DNA of 64,000 bases from Talpa occidentalis (GCF_014898055.3 NW_023602073.1:17655784-17719783), one strand, 5' to 3'. Positions 46,501 through 60,869 are shown, counted from the stretch's first letter. Numbers and translations: made by a program. Notes: generated by a model from the letters alone, not told the origin.

Positions 46501-49500
46501 CTATATATAGTTTGACCTCAAGATCTTATAGAGAGCAGCCCCAGGTACCAGTTCCCTTCAAATAACTAAACAGCACTGGTTAAAAAGCATGAAAATAATA
46601 AAATTCAAAAATAAGAAAATTCAAAAATTAGTTAATAAAAATAACAAATTAAAAAAAAAATCAAGACAATAGCTTTGTGTTCTTCAGTCACCACTGAGAC
46701 ACTGTTACATTGTTGTGGTTGTTGAGCTCAAGTTTCTGACTGACTAGTTTATTGTTTAAAGCCTTTTAATCCTTTTGAGACTGTGCCAAAGTCAGACTTT
46801 TCACAGTCTACCCTAACTTTTACTTCCAGGTCTCCTTGTCTCAGTCGCCAACGTGGCCTGTGGGCTGGTCTTACATCTCCAACTCTCCCTTTATCTCCAG
46901 AGCAACAACTAGTGGACACCACAAATGTATCAGGCCCCAAGCATAACTCTGGATTCCCTTTGGTGAATTCCACTTTATTTTCCCCATCTCCATGGCTCTA
47001 GTTTTCACCCCCTTTTCTCAAGCCAAAAACTAGAGGGAAGGCCTAATTATTCTGTTCATCATGCTGCCCACTTCCAACCCATTTGTAAATTCTGTCAACC
47101 CGTCTTCAAAATAGATTCTGAATAGGATCACCTCTCTCCACCTCCCCCACAAACTGTTGGCCTAAGTCATCATCATTTTTACCTGAAATAGAACCTGCTT
47201 CAACTCTTACCTCTATAACCAACTGTCCGTCCAATTGTCAGGGCAAGGTTCATAAAGACAAAAGAGATTATACCATTAAAGTCTGCCAGTGATTTCCCAT
47301 TCAGTCAGGATAAAACTTAGGTCCAATTCACACCACCCTTGACATAAATACCCCTCGGCTACTTCCGCAGTCTAAATTCTTCCTCATTCACCTCCAGACA
47401 AAAAGGGCTTCTGTTGCTCCCTCATGCTCACCTTAATCCCTCCTTCTCACCTCAATGCTTTGTCCTTGCTGGGCCCACTGCCTGTTTCCCGGCTATCTGT
47501 TAAGTGTCACTCTGAGCTTCACTGGAGTTTCTGCTTAAACACCTTCCCTAATCATTTACCCTCTGAAACACTCCCAACCCTGCTTCACCACTTTCTGACC
47601 CTTCATTCAATGTTCCTTCAAAGGACTTACCACTACTTAAAATGACAAGCTTGTTTTCTTTATCATCTGTCTTCTTCAGAGAGGTGAGTATCCATGAAAG
47701 CAGAGCTTTTGTTGTGCTGGCAAACAAAGAAAAGTGTTCAGTACATATTAATTGTTCCATAAATAACAACTGAGGGATTAAGTTAAAAATATGCTCCAGA
47801 CTGAAGGAAGTTTGGACTGACTTGGAGGCCAGGGCAGACAGGGTCCACTCACAGCAGAGAGATGACTGTGGACGTTTTCCAGACACTTGTGGGAATAGAT
47901 AAAGACCCCTTGCAGTTGGGTCTTTACTATCTCAGCCTTTTTGAGAGTAGGTCAAATGAACTTTAGTAAATAAAATATGTCCATATGAAAATAAAAAATA
48001 AGAAAATAAAGTAGCATGAGAACTCCTGCAAAAAATATAATCAAAAAATAATAAAATGTGTCCATATGAGACAGACTTTGTAATAAGAAAGTTATAAACT
48101 ATCCACTGTTTATCTGAACTTCTAATTTATCTTGATGTCCTGTATTTTATCTGGCCTGCTCCCTTTTATTCTCTCACTGAGGAAAATATTGAAAGTTCAC
48201 CAGAAAACAGCTTAATTCAAATGAATATTTACTTCCTTCCCTCTTCTAAACCAAACTCATGTTTAACCATATATATGTTTGACAATAATACTTCCCTATT
48301 TAAATAAAGTTATACACTTAATATTTTAGTATATATATATATCCATTTTCATGTGGTACAAATAATATCTTTCTTTTTCTGTCTCACTATTGTTTGGTAA
48401 ATTCATTCATGGAAGATCAAATTTATGAATGAAGAGTTAAAAAAAAAAGTACTGTACTTCTTGGTCAATGAATCTCCTCAAGAAACTTCCTTTTCTTCCT
48501 GCTCTTGGAATTTTCATTTTTTCCTTTCTGGTGTAAATGATCTAGTTTAGTCTTTGGTTTTATTCCATGATGACATTGGGTGTTGCTGGGCCTCCAGAGC
48601 CCAGAAAGATTATCTGCACCCTTGGTAGATGTTTTTCTTCACAAAATCCTTACCTACAGCTTTCTTTAATAATCACATTTTAATATTTTCCATAGACTAT
48701 TTCACCTAATTTCTCAGGAAACTTGGGCTCCAGCATTTCTAGCACCAAGGGGACACCACCCCTTGCTGGTGACTATATCCAGTGATTCACATTCAGACAC
48801 CTTAGTGTGTGTGGGCATGCATGAGAATCCACTGTAAGCTGTGATTTTGACTGCTCTGTTCCATATGGTTTTTTAAATATGTTTTATAAATATGGTGATT
48901 TATAAATATGGGACCTGTATCATACAGGCCTGAACACTTTTTGAATGTATCTGCAACTTATCTTAAAAAAAAAAAAGATTCAGCCTTTTTCTAAAGCTAA
49001 ACTTTAAAGGAATGGTTTCAAGCCAGGGCACAGGTAGGCACAGGTAAGAATCACCTCGGGATTAATCACCTAGGGTAGAAGGGAAGTCTTAATACATACG
49101 ATTCCCAGGTGGAACTCCCAGATGAGTATTTTAATTCAATTGGTCTGGGGTAGGGAAGATTTTGTTACATATTTTTAAATCTCTCACAGGGAAACCCCTG
49201 TCCTAGAGAATTAGAAAAGTCATTATCTATATGCCTTCACATTTTACCTCCTGCTAATGTCAGTTTCTGTTAAGAATTACAGGGATGCTGTACTTGAAGC
49301 TTGTCAAACAGAGGATGCTGGACTCAAGCCCCAGATATCTGATTCGGTGGGTCTGGGTGGGACTGAGAATTTGTCCCTAACTAGTTCCCTGGGAATTTGA
49401 TGCTTCATTAAAGGCGTGACACCGAGTGCTCCTTGAACTGAACTCACCATGAAACTAGAGGGTGCAGATGAAAGCTGTCTCTCAGAGCCCAGCTTGTCTA

Positions 49501-49689
49501 ACACCTCCGGGCTGGGGACTAACCCCATTTCTGTTTGAAACTCCAGCTCAGTCAGGTGATACTCCGACCTCAGAATCCTGACTGCTAACCCTTGCTAACA
49601 AGGGTCACCTCTGACCTTTATGTAAGTTGAGAAAAGGTGTTGCCACCGAGGCCTGCTCGCCAGTGCCCTGCACGGAGATTAATGGGATG

Positions 49690-50160
49690 GAAGCTACTGG
49701 CCCTTTTTGCAGAGTAGCATCCGTAGCAGTGCCCGGCTAGACAAACTGAGCCACAGGAGCGTGCGGGGACCCCTTCCACGCCACCCGGGGGTCACGGCCA
49801 GCGCGGGAAATTTATACCAGAAAGGAAAGAGGCGGGCAGGGAGCGCGCGCCCGGGGCTGGGCCTCGGCCAGCCATCAGCGGGAAGGAGCTGAAAGCTGGA
49901 AGCAGCAAGGCAGGAGTGGCATCGTGACAGCCATTATTTTAACTAAGAACTATTTCCGTCGACCTTGGGGAAGCGCCCTGATTCTCGAGCAATCAGCCCT
50001 GGGCCGCTCCTCTACCGGGGAGCCTGGAATCGAATCCGAGTTTACATTGCAGACGCCCCGCTGCACCCCGCACCCCCGCCCTGTTCTGCGCTTCCTCTCA
50101 CGGTGCGTCTCCGGCGACTCTGGCGGAGAAGGTTTCACTTTTTAACCGAAGGATTCCCAC
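49690..50160. promoter_or_regulatory. CpG-rich block just upstream of tRNA-Leu
   Basis: CpG and GC content rise sharply in 49.69-50.16 kb (for example GGAGCGCGCGCCCGGGG) and end just before the tRNA gene. In human, a noncoding RNA (HCG11) starts next to the corresponding tRNA as I recall it. No clear exon can be defined here. It may be a Pol II promoter or simply the open chromatin of the tRNA gene. Confidence 0.4.
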
Positions 50161-50240
50161 ATCCTGACGAGCAAAGAATAAAGTGGAACAGCGCTGGGAA
50201 ACGGACATAAATGAGTTTTGAGGAAGCGCTTTTCGTGCAA

Positions 50241-50323
50241 GTCAGGATGGCCGAGCGGTCTAAGGCGCTGCGTTCAGGTCGCAGTCTCCCCTGGAGGCGT
50301 GGGTTCGAATCCCACTCCTGACA
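50241..50323 (+). tRNA. tRNA-Leu (anticodon CAG)
   Basis: An intact 83-nt class II tRNA gene. The acceptor arms GTCAGGA and TCCTGAC pair fully, with discriminator A. The A box is in TGGCCGAGCGGTCTAAGG and the B box is GGTTCGAATCC. The long variable arm typical of Leu is present and the anticodon CAG is at 50275-50277. A TTTT pol III terminator follows at 50331-50334. No intron. It appears identical to the widespread mammalian Leu-CAG gene as I recall it. Confidence 0.97.
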
Positions 50324-50617
50324 GCGCTTCTTTTGATAAAGATTAAATTTAGTCCCACCTATCTTTTCCCATATACCCATGGAGAAATGATCAGTAAAAA
50401 AATAAAAGTCTGAGCTTAGAAGACAATTTAAGATCTTCTAATTTTAATCTGTCTCATCTAGTCTGTCTCACTGCTGTGCACAAGACCTCCCATATTTTGG
50501 TGGATTCCTTTTTAATTTCCTTTCCTCAATCTCATTTCCTATCTCCACTGCTATAAGCAATTACTCGAAAGAACATCCTTTTCTTTCCTTTTATATGCTG
50601 TTAGAACATGTAATTTT

Positions 50618-50887
50618 CTTTTTAAAGATTTATTTATTTATGCATACCAGAGCTGGGGTAAAGGCCAGAGATGCAGGGGGTGAGAGGATCCACCAGAGAC
50701 AGAGTGGGGAACAGAATAGGCAGACTGACTGAAATACACTGCTGAGGGGAGCAGCAGGGTGAAACAGGAGAGGTCTGCTGCACCATGTGGGTTGCTCCCT
50801 GGCCGGCAAGGGATCCAACTTGTGCTGCTGAGGCTGTGGATTGCTTAATAGTGCGGTGCTGAACCCCTTGCGCCACCAGGGAGGCCC
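50618..50887 (-). repeat. tRNA-derived SINE, copy 17
   Basis: Minus-strand copy flanked by AGAACATGTAATTTT at 50603-50617 and 50888-50902, 300 bp downstream of tRNA-Leu. Confidence 0.9.
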
Positions 50888-53134
50888 AGAACATGTAATT
50901 TTTGAGTGCATGTATTTTTTAATTTACAAAAATAGCTTTATGGCATTTTTATTTTATCCATTTTATACCATGGTTTTGAGATTTAACTGTGTTGTGTGAG
51001 CATCTAGACCAATGACTTTTAATTGTTGCATAAAGGATGACTTCCAGATTGTGCCCAGTGTTGTGTATGAATTGGTATGTTTTGGAGAGATTTTCATCAA
51101 CAAGACTACAAAAGAGCAAATGAGGTTTCCCAATATTGCCCCGAGGCTACATATTCAGTCCATTTGTGCCCAGCTCAAGATCCTCCTTGGCCCCTGACAA
51201 CACAAGGGAAAGGAGGAAATGGTAAATGGTGCACCCCCTAATGTAACAAGAAAAGCACTTAGAGGCTCTGGAAGGATCCAACTGTTGAGCCCCCTGCTGT
51301 TTAGGCTACCTCCCCACTCTGCCACTTGCTAGCTGTATCACCTTCCAGGAAAGTAACTTTGTGCCTTGGCGCCTTCCTTTTCAAAATGGAGGAAACAATG
51401 GATAGGTGGGACCTTATCTCAAAGTACGTTGGGAAGATGTGTGAATCAGTATATATAAAATGCTTGGCCAGTAAAAACACCTGATAAATGCCTGGCAAAT
51501 AATCCATGCCTACTAAGTGGTAATTTTTGTTATATTTAAGCACCTGCTGGTGGCAAATAGCCAGGGTCTGTGCTGGACTCTGGAGATGCAGCAGTGAACA
51601 AAACTGATACAGTGTCTAACGTGAGGAGCAGACAGGTGGTAGCAAAAACAGTTCGAGGTGTTATCCAAGATGAAACAGGACCCGGCTTCTCTTGTGGCTC
51701 CACCTCCCATAGGAGAATCTAGCAGCGCAATCAAGAGTCCAGTTAATCCACATCTTGTAAATTTAAGCTTTGGGTAACTCATGGTTTTGCTTGTTTGTTT
51801 GTTTCTAAAGAAGACTTTTAGATGTTTGGGGTGAGATGATGAAACAGTGTAATACTCTATATCTTCAGTAACCAGTACTGCTACCTCAGTGGTATCGGTC
51901 ATGCAATCTGTGGAGAGCCACTTTTCTGGAAGCTTCCCTGTAATGGTATAAAAGGAGACTGATGGAGCAGGGCTGTGCAGGTTAAGGCAGATTTGGTAAC
52001 AGGATGAAGTAGTGGTCTAGTCTGCACAGACCCAGCCTTCCTTGACATTTGAAAGAAATCTGTACTCTAGACCCAGAAAAAAGACATTCTTGAGCAGAAG
52101 AGTGAAAAACAAGGTCCAACTTTCCATACTTGCTTGATGTCTAAAGTGGAAACTTAAAAAGTGGGGGTTAAACTGCAGAATGGGTGGAGAAAATCCCCCC
52201 AAAAGTCAAGTTGCTTCCTGAACTAATCTTTAAAGCACTGAGACATTTTGTTTCCACAGATAAGCCAGGAGATCATCTTTCAACCTTGACCATGTACATA
52301 AAGAATGTGCTCTGAAGGTTAAAAATAAAATGTTCTGTATTGGATGGTTGGGAGCTAGGCCTTGGATAATGACAGGGCTGGGAATAGTTATAAGAATTTT
52401 CATGTCGCTGGTCTTGTATTTCTATGTAAAGGGGTCTAGCTAGGAGTCAAACTCTAGAAACTTCTTTCCTCCCTCCTGGAGATATCAGGAGAGGGCATTC
52501 CAGCCCTTCCTGAACTTCATCCTTCAGTCTGGATGCTGCCAGCTTCAAGACAATGTTAGTGGGTTTTCCAGTCTGCGATAAGCAGTCAGATAGAAGCTTC
52601 TTCCTGCCAGTTTTTCTGAACTCAAGGTGAAAATCATTGTTTTTGCTTTGTTTATCCTTCCAAAAAACTCAACACAAGTCCACCCTTTTAAATAGTTAAT
52701 TATAGCTCATGTTATATGGTTGGATTTTAATGGCTGCTAAGAGTTGAGATGCTGTGGCCTTCTCAACAGCACATTTATCCATTATTCCAGACTGTGACCT
52801 TTCTAAAACCATTGCCTGTAGGTAGTGAGAATACATCCATTTGGGACTTCCCCAGGAAAGAATATTGAAAGACCAGAGACTGTAACATTGCTTGTACTTT
52901 AAATTGAGAGACTTTGCCTTCCACGCTCCCTGGTTTCTTTTATATATATTTTTTAAATATTGCATATGGAATTAAAATGTAAGAACATCAAGTAAAAAAT
53001 AGGCCTTCTGAAAGAAAAGCAAATTCGTCTTTAGTTCCTTTTGTAGACAATAAGAGTCCTAATCCTCAGAACCATATAAAACACTCGTGAAACTTCATGG
53101 TGGAAATTCACCCCTAAGACCACCTATCCTCTTA

Positions 53135-53278
<144 letters not shown>

Positions 53279-53639
53279 CTAGGAAAAGGAATGATCTTTG
53301 CTTTTGCTCCATGCAATTTTTTTTTTTTTATTTTCTCTTTACTGAGGGTCAGAAATAGCCTGACTGTTTCTCTTGTCTCTGATAATGTACCTCAACTTCG
53401 CCCCCCACAAAGACAAAAAGAAAAACAAAACCCCGCTACCTTTGAGCGAGAGTGGAGTGAGGGAAATGTGGCGTCAATGGGAACCCCGGAGGCGTCTTCC
53501 CGAAAATCTGCACGGAAGGGCAGGAATTAAGCAGCTCTTGGTCTGATGTGATCTGGCGCCGGAGGAGAGAGACTGGGCAGGAAGGAACCGGCCACATTTA
53601 CACAAGAAAATCTCCCAGGATCGTGTAACCAAAACACTT

Positions 53640-54110
53640 CCAGTCCCCAGGACTGGTCCCTGTGAAACCCGGCCAACACTGGCCCAGTACATGCAGGGTT
53701 AATCTGTGTACATCTCTCAATCATCTCCGCTTATCTTAGCCTATTTCTCTATTTACAGACCGAGGAACTTACAGCTGCAAGATAAGGACAAAGTGTTTTG
53801 CAGGAATCTAGCAAACTTTGCCCCTGACCATGGCTCCCTCCAGACATACATCTCTTTCACAACCCCTTCCCCAAATCACATACATCATTTCCCTGCTTTC
53901 TACAAGTAAAATTCCCTATAAAAGAGCCCTTAGTTCCTCCAGGAGGGTGGTGTATTTGACTATTATTACCTCCCACCGTCCTGGCGGGTGGTCTTCCAGA
54001 TAGTAAATATTTTCTCTGTTTCAAACACTTGCAGTTTAGAGTTGGAATATATTGTAAAAGTTTCTGGAGGACACCCCCCTCTCCACACCCCCAATAGTAA
54101 GAGAACAAAA
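53640..54110 (+). mobile_element. Candidate LTR-like element
   Basis: Contains a TATA box in context (CCCTATAAAAGAGCCC near 53917) about 90 bp before AGTAAATATTTTCTCTG, a promoter-to-poly(A) spacing common in gammaretroviral-type LTRs. The ends and target duplication are not resolved. Confidence 0.35.
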
Positions 54111-55639
54111 CAACCTACAAGCTCTGCAAAATCTAATGCCTACCAGTAAAGCCAGCCTTTCACCCCCACTGATGACCAAGGAGCCAGATAAAAGATTTAA
54201 TGGGCACCCTTTGCATTCCTTCAGTGCATCTTTAGAAAGGAAGAGGCCAAAAAATCCTGCACTGCCTTATCAGCTAGAGTTCAGGACAACTTAAAACTAG
54301 AAGCCTCTCCCATCAAGGTTACATTCTTAAAGTTAATGACTCATTGTCCTTACCAATATAAACTAAATTCAAACTTGTCTGTATAGGAACAGCTCTCACA
54401 GAGTAAAACATTGGGCGGCTTCATGGATTGGAATTCTCACTTTAACTTTCTAACAAACCTTTTGTCTAAGTAGCATTGAGACATTTTTCCAGTTAATAGC
54501 TGTTTGATTTCTGCTGGGCACCAAGTGTAGGAGCCTGCTATTGCCAGCAACACCTGCAGGAAGCAAGTTCTCTGTTGTTTATTTCAGGACTGTTCATTAA
54601 AATTCCAGTTATACTTCACCCCAATTCTTCCCATAAAATCGTGTTCCACCTGCCTACTTCTGCTTAGAACATTAACTTTCAAAGTTAACATTATAATGTT
54701 AACATTCCAGAGCTGTACCTTAAAACCAGACTTCATAATTAACAACTTGATTTTGGAAAGGGATAAAGGATCATCTCCCTCTCTTCTGCAGTTCCTTTTG
54801 GAGAGAAGCGTATGAGCTCACTTGCTCCCTTCCTCCCTCTCTTTCTTTTTCACCTTTACCAGTTTATCAAAGGATGTGATAAAGGACACGAATAAACAGT
54901 CAGATGAAGAGATACATAGATTGAGGTTGGGAATGTCCCCATGGCAGGTGTTTCCATCCTGGTGGAGCTGGGGTGCATGCCCTTCCCAGTGTGAACATGG
55001 AAACTCTCTGAATCCCCTAAGATGGAGTTTTATGGAGGTTTCTTCATATAGATACGATCAGTTATATAACTGATTATAATAGATTATAATCTATTCCTAG
55101 ACCCCTTCTGGAGGATGGGAGAAAGGGCTGGAAAATTCTAGTCATGGAATGGCCTTTTTGGGGACCAGCCCTCTGCCACCAGGAGCTAACCTAGCTGTCA
55201 TTTTAAGGGAACTAAAGATGTTGAGGGTCCTTTTAAGTTAGGAATATGCAAGGGTTTTAAGAGCTTTGTGTCAGGGGCCAGGTGAAAGATCAATATTAGA
55301 AACATTTGCTCCTAGTGTCCATATCACTTAGGAAATTATAAAGGTTTCAGGAACTCTGTGCCAGGAACCAGGTACAATTACATCAAAGACCAGTGTATAT
55401 TTTCTAGGATCTCACTGCCTTTAAAATGGGGATTCATCAACTTAGAGTCCACAAATATGATCAGAGGCTGCCAGGTGCTAGGCTAGATACTAGGAACAGA
55501 GTGATGGAAAGAAAACAGATATAGTTTCTGCCATTGATGGAGCTGACATTGTATTGGCAGAGAGGGGCATTATACAAAGATAATGATAGGAATCAAGGAA
55601 AAAGCTAACAAAAATAATAAAAACAATAATACATAATAA

Positions 55640-57067
55640 ATAAATAGACCCAGTAATGAGGAAAGATGCTTGGTACCATCAGCCTCCAGGGAAATGCAAA
55701 CCAAAACCACAAGGAGGTAATGCTCACACCTACCAGGATGGCTCCTGTCAAAGGACGGACAATAACAAGAGTTTGAAATCCTTGCACACCGCTGGTGGGA
55801 ATGTAAAGTGGTGCAGCCACTTTGGAAAACAGCCTGGCAGTTCTTCAAACATTCTAACATGAGTTACCATAAAACGTAGCAAGTCCATTTCCAGGTTTAT
55901 ACTGTCCCTAAACAATGGGGATATATTTTGAGAAATGTGTCCTTAGGTGAATTTGTCATCTAAATATAATAGGCTGTGATTACACAAACCTGTTCTAGAT
56001 GGATATCCAGCTACACACTGAGGCTTTGTGGGATAGTGCCGTGGACCAGCACAGCAGTGAACGATGAGGCTGTCTCAGGGTTGAGAGACTGCGCAGGGTG
56101 GTCAGGGATTCAGCGAAAGAAATGACAAAGACACACTTCAAGAGTGTAAATCTGAGTGTAATTTTCTTTGAGTTGGTGACCAGTATATATATGTTTTCTA
56201 AAAGCATAGGAATGGCGAACATCATTGAAGAAATCAGCTTGCTTATAGGTTTAGCTTATCATTGACAGAGCAGTGATTTACATCTGGACCCAGGCACATT
56301 CCTAAGTAGTTAGGCTATTAATTTTTCTTTTTATTTTATGTGATTACTTTTTGTTTAAACTACTCACTACCACTAAATTACTATTAATTAGCACGGGTGA
56401 ATTTTACTTTTCACAATGTAATATTTTTATCATTAAGATTAATACTAACAAGGCTAAGCATACAACAGAGAAATTATTAAGCTAACAGTTCTATTAATAC
56501 ACAGAGTTTAGTAACGTTTCATTTGAATTAGCCTAGTTATTAGATTTCGTATGTTCTTTTTTAATCAGCAAACCAATGACCTTTTTAGACAGAGAAAGAG
56601 AAAAGATTTTAGAAAGAGAAAAGATTTTAGAGAGACAGTTGTATTAGAATAAAGTTTGTGGGCCTTGAGAAGGTGAGATAAGGTTCCATGTGGTCAGCAT
56701 TCCTGTAGTGGCTCCTGGTGGTCGTTATCTTTCAACAGGCTTCCGTCTTATCTATATCTTCAGGGAGTTTGCTGTTCTCCCCTTGCTTCAGGGAGTTTTG
56801 CTGTTCTCCCCCTGCATGCTGGTTCCTTGCCTAGCCGGACCTAGGGACCGTGGCGAAAGCCATTAGCCCTAAGGGTCACTGCAGGGGGAGGTGCTGCAGG
56901 ATAGCCCACAGAGGCCACCATCATATGTATGGGCCTCTGGTATCTGAAACATTGTTAGGTGATTCTATATAAGAGAAATGAAAATATATGTCCACACAAA
57001 ATTGTGCACATAAATATCCACAGCAGCTTTATTCACAATAGCTAAAACAACCCACATGTCCATCAGA
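55640..57067 (+). mobile_element. LINE-1 ORF2 fragment, interrupted by class II LTR
   Basis: Sense ORF2 text is present before the LTR (GGAAATGCAAACCAAAACCA, CACACCGCTGGTGGGAATGT) and after it (CACAGCAGCTTTATTCACAA, CCACATGTCCATCA). The LTR and one target copy (56037-56904) lie inside. Degenerate. Confidence 0.72.
56037..56898 (-). mobile_element. Solo LTR, class II (ERVK-type), inserted in LINE-1 region
   Basis: Ends are TGCCGTGGACC and GAGGTGCTGCA, flanked by the perfect 6-bp duplication GGATAG (56031-56036 and 56899-56904). It shares the GACACACTTCAAGAGTG block with the element at 21572. No coding part remains. Confidence 0.83.
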
Positions 57068-57070
57068 TAA

Positions 57071-57480
57071 CTGGCTTTTCACTTGGCATAATGTTTCTAA
57101 GGTTTATCCACGCCGTAGCATGTGTCAGTACTTCATTTCTTTTCCATGCTGAATAATTTTCCATTGAATGGATGTACCACATCTCTTTATCCATTCATCT
57201 ATCAATGAATATTTGGTTTTTCTCTACTTTTTGGCAATTATGAACAACACTTGTGTGAACATTTGTGTACAGGTCTTTGTGTGAATGTCTGTTTTCAGTT
57301 CTCCAGGAATGGATCTGCTGGGTTATAAGGCATCTCCATGTTTTCTGGGAACCTCCAAACTATTTTCCAAATCATGCATCACTTCATATTTGTGCTGGTA
57401 ATGGGCAAAGTTTCCAATTTTTGCCAAATTTATTGTCTTTTTGATTTTGCCTATTCCAGTGAGTTTGAAATAAAACAATC
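57071..57480 (-). mobile_element. LINE-1 ORF2 fragment, opposite orientation
   Basis: The minus strand reads LINE-1 ORF2 text (plus-strand CACTTGGCATAATGTTTCTA, GGATGTACCACATCTCTTTA, GGATCTGCTGGGTTATAAGG). It covers the same ORF2 part as its plus-strand neighbour, so the two are tail-to-tail copies, not one twin-primed insertion. Confidence 0.7.
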
Positions 57481-60006
57481 CTTTTTAAAATTAAACGAGG
57501 ATCCCTTACTAGTGCAAAGCCCTGCCATGGCTCCTGGGTACCTAAGGTCAGATGGTCCAGAGCCTGGTGGGACTTGGGGCCCCTGCAGAACTTCCTGCCC
57601 AGACCACCCTACACCCCACCAGAGAGCAGCACCACTATTAGAGGAGATTTCCACCTCACATGGTAATTACACAATAATTTATGATTTCATTTTGTTTCAT
57701 ATTTTTTTATGTTCTGTTTTCTGTGAGGACAGGGATCTTTGCCTTGGTTACTGCTGCATCGCAGCATTTAACATATAGTAGAGGCTTAATAAATACTTAT
57801 TTAATAGAGCCTGGCTTGACTTACTCAAAGAATTTCTGTCTCACGCTACAGGACACATCAGGTAAAGTGTAAGGAGGAGTTTAGAGACAGGAATCTGCTG
57901 GAAAGATGCCAGACTGGTGGGGAATAGCTATGCTGTGGTCTGCCACCAGCCAAGATGAAGAACTTGGGCTTCCTCCAGAACCCACTGGGGAGCCATAGAA
58001 GGATTTAGAACAGGGGAGAGAGACTTTTGGAAGATCCCTCTAGCTACTATTTGGAGCATGGCCAAGAGGGTTAGCGCTAGGGTAAGAGACCAGGCAGATT
58101 GGGGTCTGGGTAAGGACGGTGACACTGCAGCGAACAACATTCATGAGGATGGGGAGAAGCCTGGCTCTCTGATGGTGAGTCCTGGAGGAAAGCAGGTGTG
58201 GGGCCTGATGCTGAGGGTGGTTTGGATGCAGTAAGGTGGAAAAGGAGCAGGGGTATAATGGACAATGAGAGAAGATTTCTTATCCTAACATTTATTCCAT
58301 GGATCTGTTTTGATGACATGTCAAATTGAGAGTCATCACAAGAATTTCTATAATGTCATGGGAACGTCTGTATTTGTAAGTGTTCCCAACTTCTTTTGTT
58401 TTCTGTAAAAGAAACCTGTCCTTGGGAATATAATTCAAACAAAGGATTTTTGTGAAACTCTGAAGACTTTACAAATTATTACCTTAACAGCAAAAGTAAC
58501 TTCCTCAATGAAACCTACATTTATGATTGGCTCTCTTACTTGAAATCTGTTGTCATGGTAATAACAATGCTAAAAGTCAACATTTCAGTCTTTCTAAATT
58601 GTATCAATATCTGAAGGATTCTCTGTCACATAGTAAGACAGTCATTGGCATTTATTTACATCCTATGACAGACATGATAAAAGTCTATGACTTTGCTAGT
58701 TTTCTTATTTTTATAAAAAGATTAAAAGCCTATGAACTTGTATAATTCAACTGAAATTCCACGAAATAAGTGCCTGTTTATTTAATATAAGATTAACCAT
58801 CATGTTATTAGTGCGATTAGAATCAATATAATCTTGAACAGCACAGTCACACCTAGTATGACTTTGACCAAACTATGGCAGACATTCCACAAGATAACTG
58901 TTTTGTTTTTTCCTTTGGCTCTCTGCTGTCAAAATTTGCACAGAAATTCTGGAAAGTCAAAGATGTTCTTAGCTAGTTTCTTAATTACTGCTACTTCCCA
59001 GTGCCTAAAACAGAGCCTTCCTAGTGGTAGTTGTTAAAAATATTTGTGTTAGATAATAACATTCTGACTCCCAAAAAGTAGTATCCATAGGGCTTAGTGA
59101 TTGATTGGACATATAGATTAAGGAGAAGGCGAAAACTGAGACAAGTCTTAGAAGATTTGTCTCAGGTGACAGTAGAAAGCTGGAGCAATCATTTCCAGAA
59201 ATCTGGGTGTGAACCCTATCTTCTACTCAATTGCCAGGTTTTGTGTTGGCAACACTGCACTGACAAACAGGAGTTGTGGAATGGGCTGCACAAGTAGGAT
59301 GCTGCTCAGTGAGCAAGAGCCTGGCCGTTTTATTGATGGAGTAATCATACAGCATCAGTTACATGTGATAGAAGGACAAAGAGAAAAAGGATGGCTGAAA
59401 CTGAAAATGTTCTTATGTCATCTAGGACTTCAGGGGTGTGAGTCTGCTCCCCAGGTATTTCTTATCTGCTTGAGGACCAGGTGTTGTCATCAGAACCATC
59501 CCCCAGACCCCTGGCCATGGTTCCAATTTCATCCACTGATCAGTCTCTGGGGTGCACAGTCACACTTTAGTCAACGCTCCCCCCAAACCCCCCAGGGTGT
59601 TCCTGGTCATACCTCATGATGTATAGCCATTATCACAGGGTGATCAAGCGTCTTGCTCTTTCTTAATTTGAAAGGAGCCTTGTAAGGTCTGGTATATTAC
59701 ATTCTTTTAAGTCATATAACTGACCGGGCTGTTCTTGACCTTGTATTGGAGGGCAGACTGCACTTAACCAAAATGGTGGCTGAGCAGGCCATTTAAGCCT
59801 AACAGACCCACACCCACTGACCAGGAAGAACCCTGGTAAGGCCTCACATTACCTCTGTTCCACACTTTTGAAACTGGAGAAAGTGCATATGACTATGTCA
59901 CAGAGAGCTGACAATAACACAAAGAAACATGGCAGACAGGCTTTCCAGATGCTGGGAAAGAAACCGAAGGAACAGTGCACTGAGACAGAGAAGAGCCCAC
60001 CACTGT

Positions 60007-60420
60007 GATGGTTAGTTTGATGTGTCCCGTTGGCTAGGCTATAGCTCCCAACTAGTCAGTTAAACATGAATCTAGATGTTGTTATATGTGGAGGTATTTT
60101 GCATATGTGGTTAACATCTACAGTTACACATGACTGTAAGTCAGGAAGGTGGTGCTCAGTTAAGTGGGTGGGCCTTAGCCAATCAGTTGAAAGGTTTTAA
60201 GAGCAAAATGGAGGGTTTGTTGAAGAAATTGTCTCAAGATTGCAGCATCAATTTCTGCCTGGGAATTTCTAGACTGTAGGTTGCCCTAAAGATAGTCTCC
60301 ACAATCATGTAAACCCACCCCAACTCCTCTATGTGTGTGTGTATACACACATATATATATATATACATACATATATATGCCTATATAAGTGAATATGTGT
60401 ATATATATATTTTTATATGC
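60007..60420. repeat. Old repeat ending in a (TA)n microsatellite
   Basis: GTGATGGTTAGTTTGATGTG to CCTAAAGATAGTCTCCACAA resembles a mammal-wide repeat. It is followed by an alternating TA/CA microsatellite at about 60335-60412. Confidence 0.5.
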
Positions 60421-60869
60421 ACATGTATGTATATTCTCCTACTATTTCTGATTTTTCCTTCCTGGACTTAATTTCTGTGTCTCTGACTGATACAGTCATT
60501 GAAGAAAACACTGGAAGCTGGAAACTACAGAGTCTCAGAGGACTTGGTAGAAAATCCATAAACAAAGAGAATACACACCTCAGCTCATGTCAGGCTGTAA
60601 ACACGGCAGAGAAATTTGAAGCTGCCAAGAGGAGCCTTCAAAGCCTGCAACATAGAGGGAGGTCTGCGAGGCTGTGGAAACAATTAAGTTCCGCTGAACT
60701 GATATGGTCATTTGAGTCTGAAGAACAAAGCAGGTACTTCCATTAATCACAAAACTGATTAATAGCAATGTACACACAAGGTCCTTAGCAACAGAGCCAC
60801 TGGAGGGGACGTGGGGCCCTGGCAGGAGCTGCACCATCCCCACTATTAGGGGCTTCTTATAGGTCCCCT

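Larger units (their letters stand above)
42783..49689. other. Intergenic, BTN1A1 to tRNA cluster
   Basis: No coding exon supported. It contains LTR family A copy 2, a MIR, repeat family B copy 4 and short AT microsatellites (near 43485 and 48331). The remainder is unidentified. Confidence 0.6.

Noticed and set aside
57338..57778. 146-codon plus-strand frame
   Set aside because: It is the antisense of a degenerate LINE-1 fragment plus unrelated flank.
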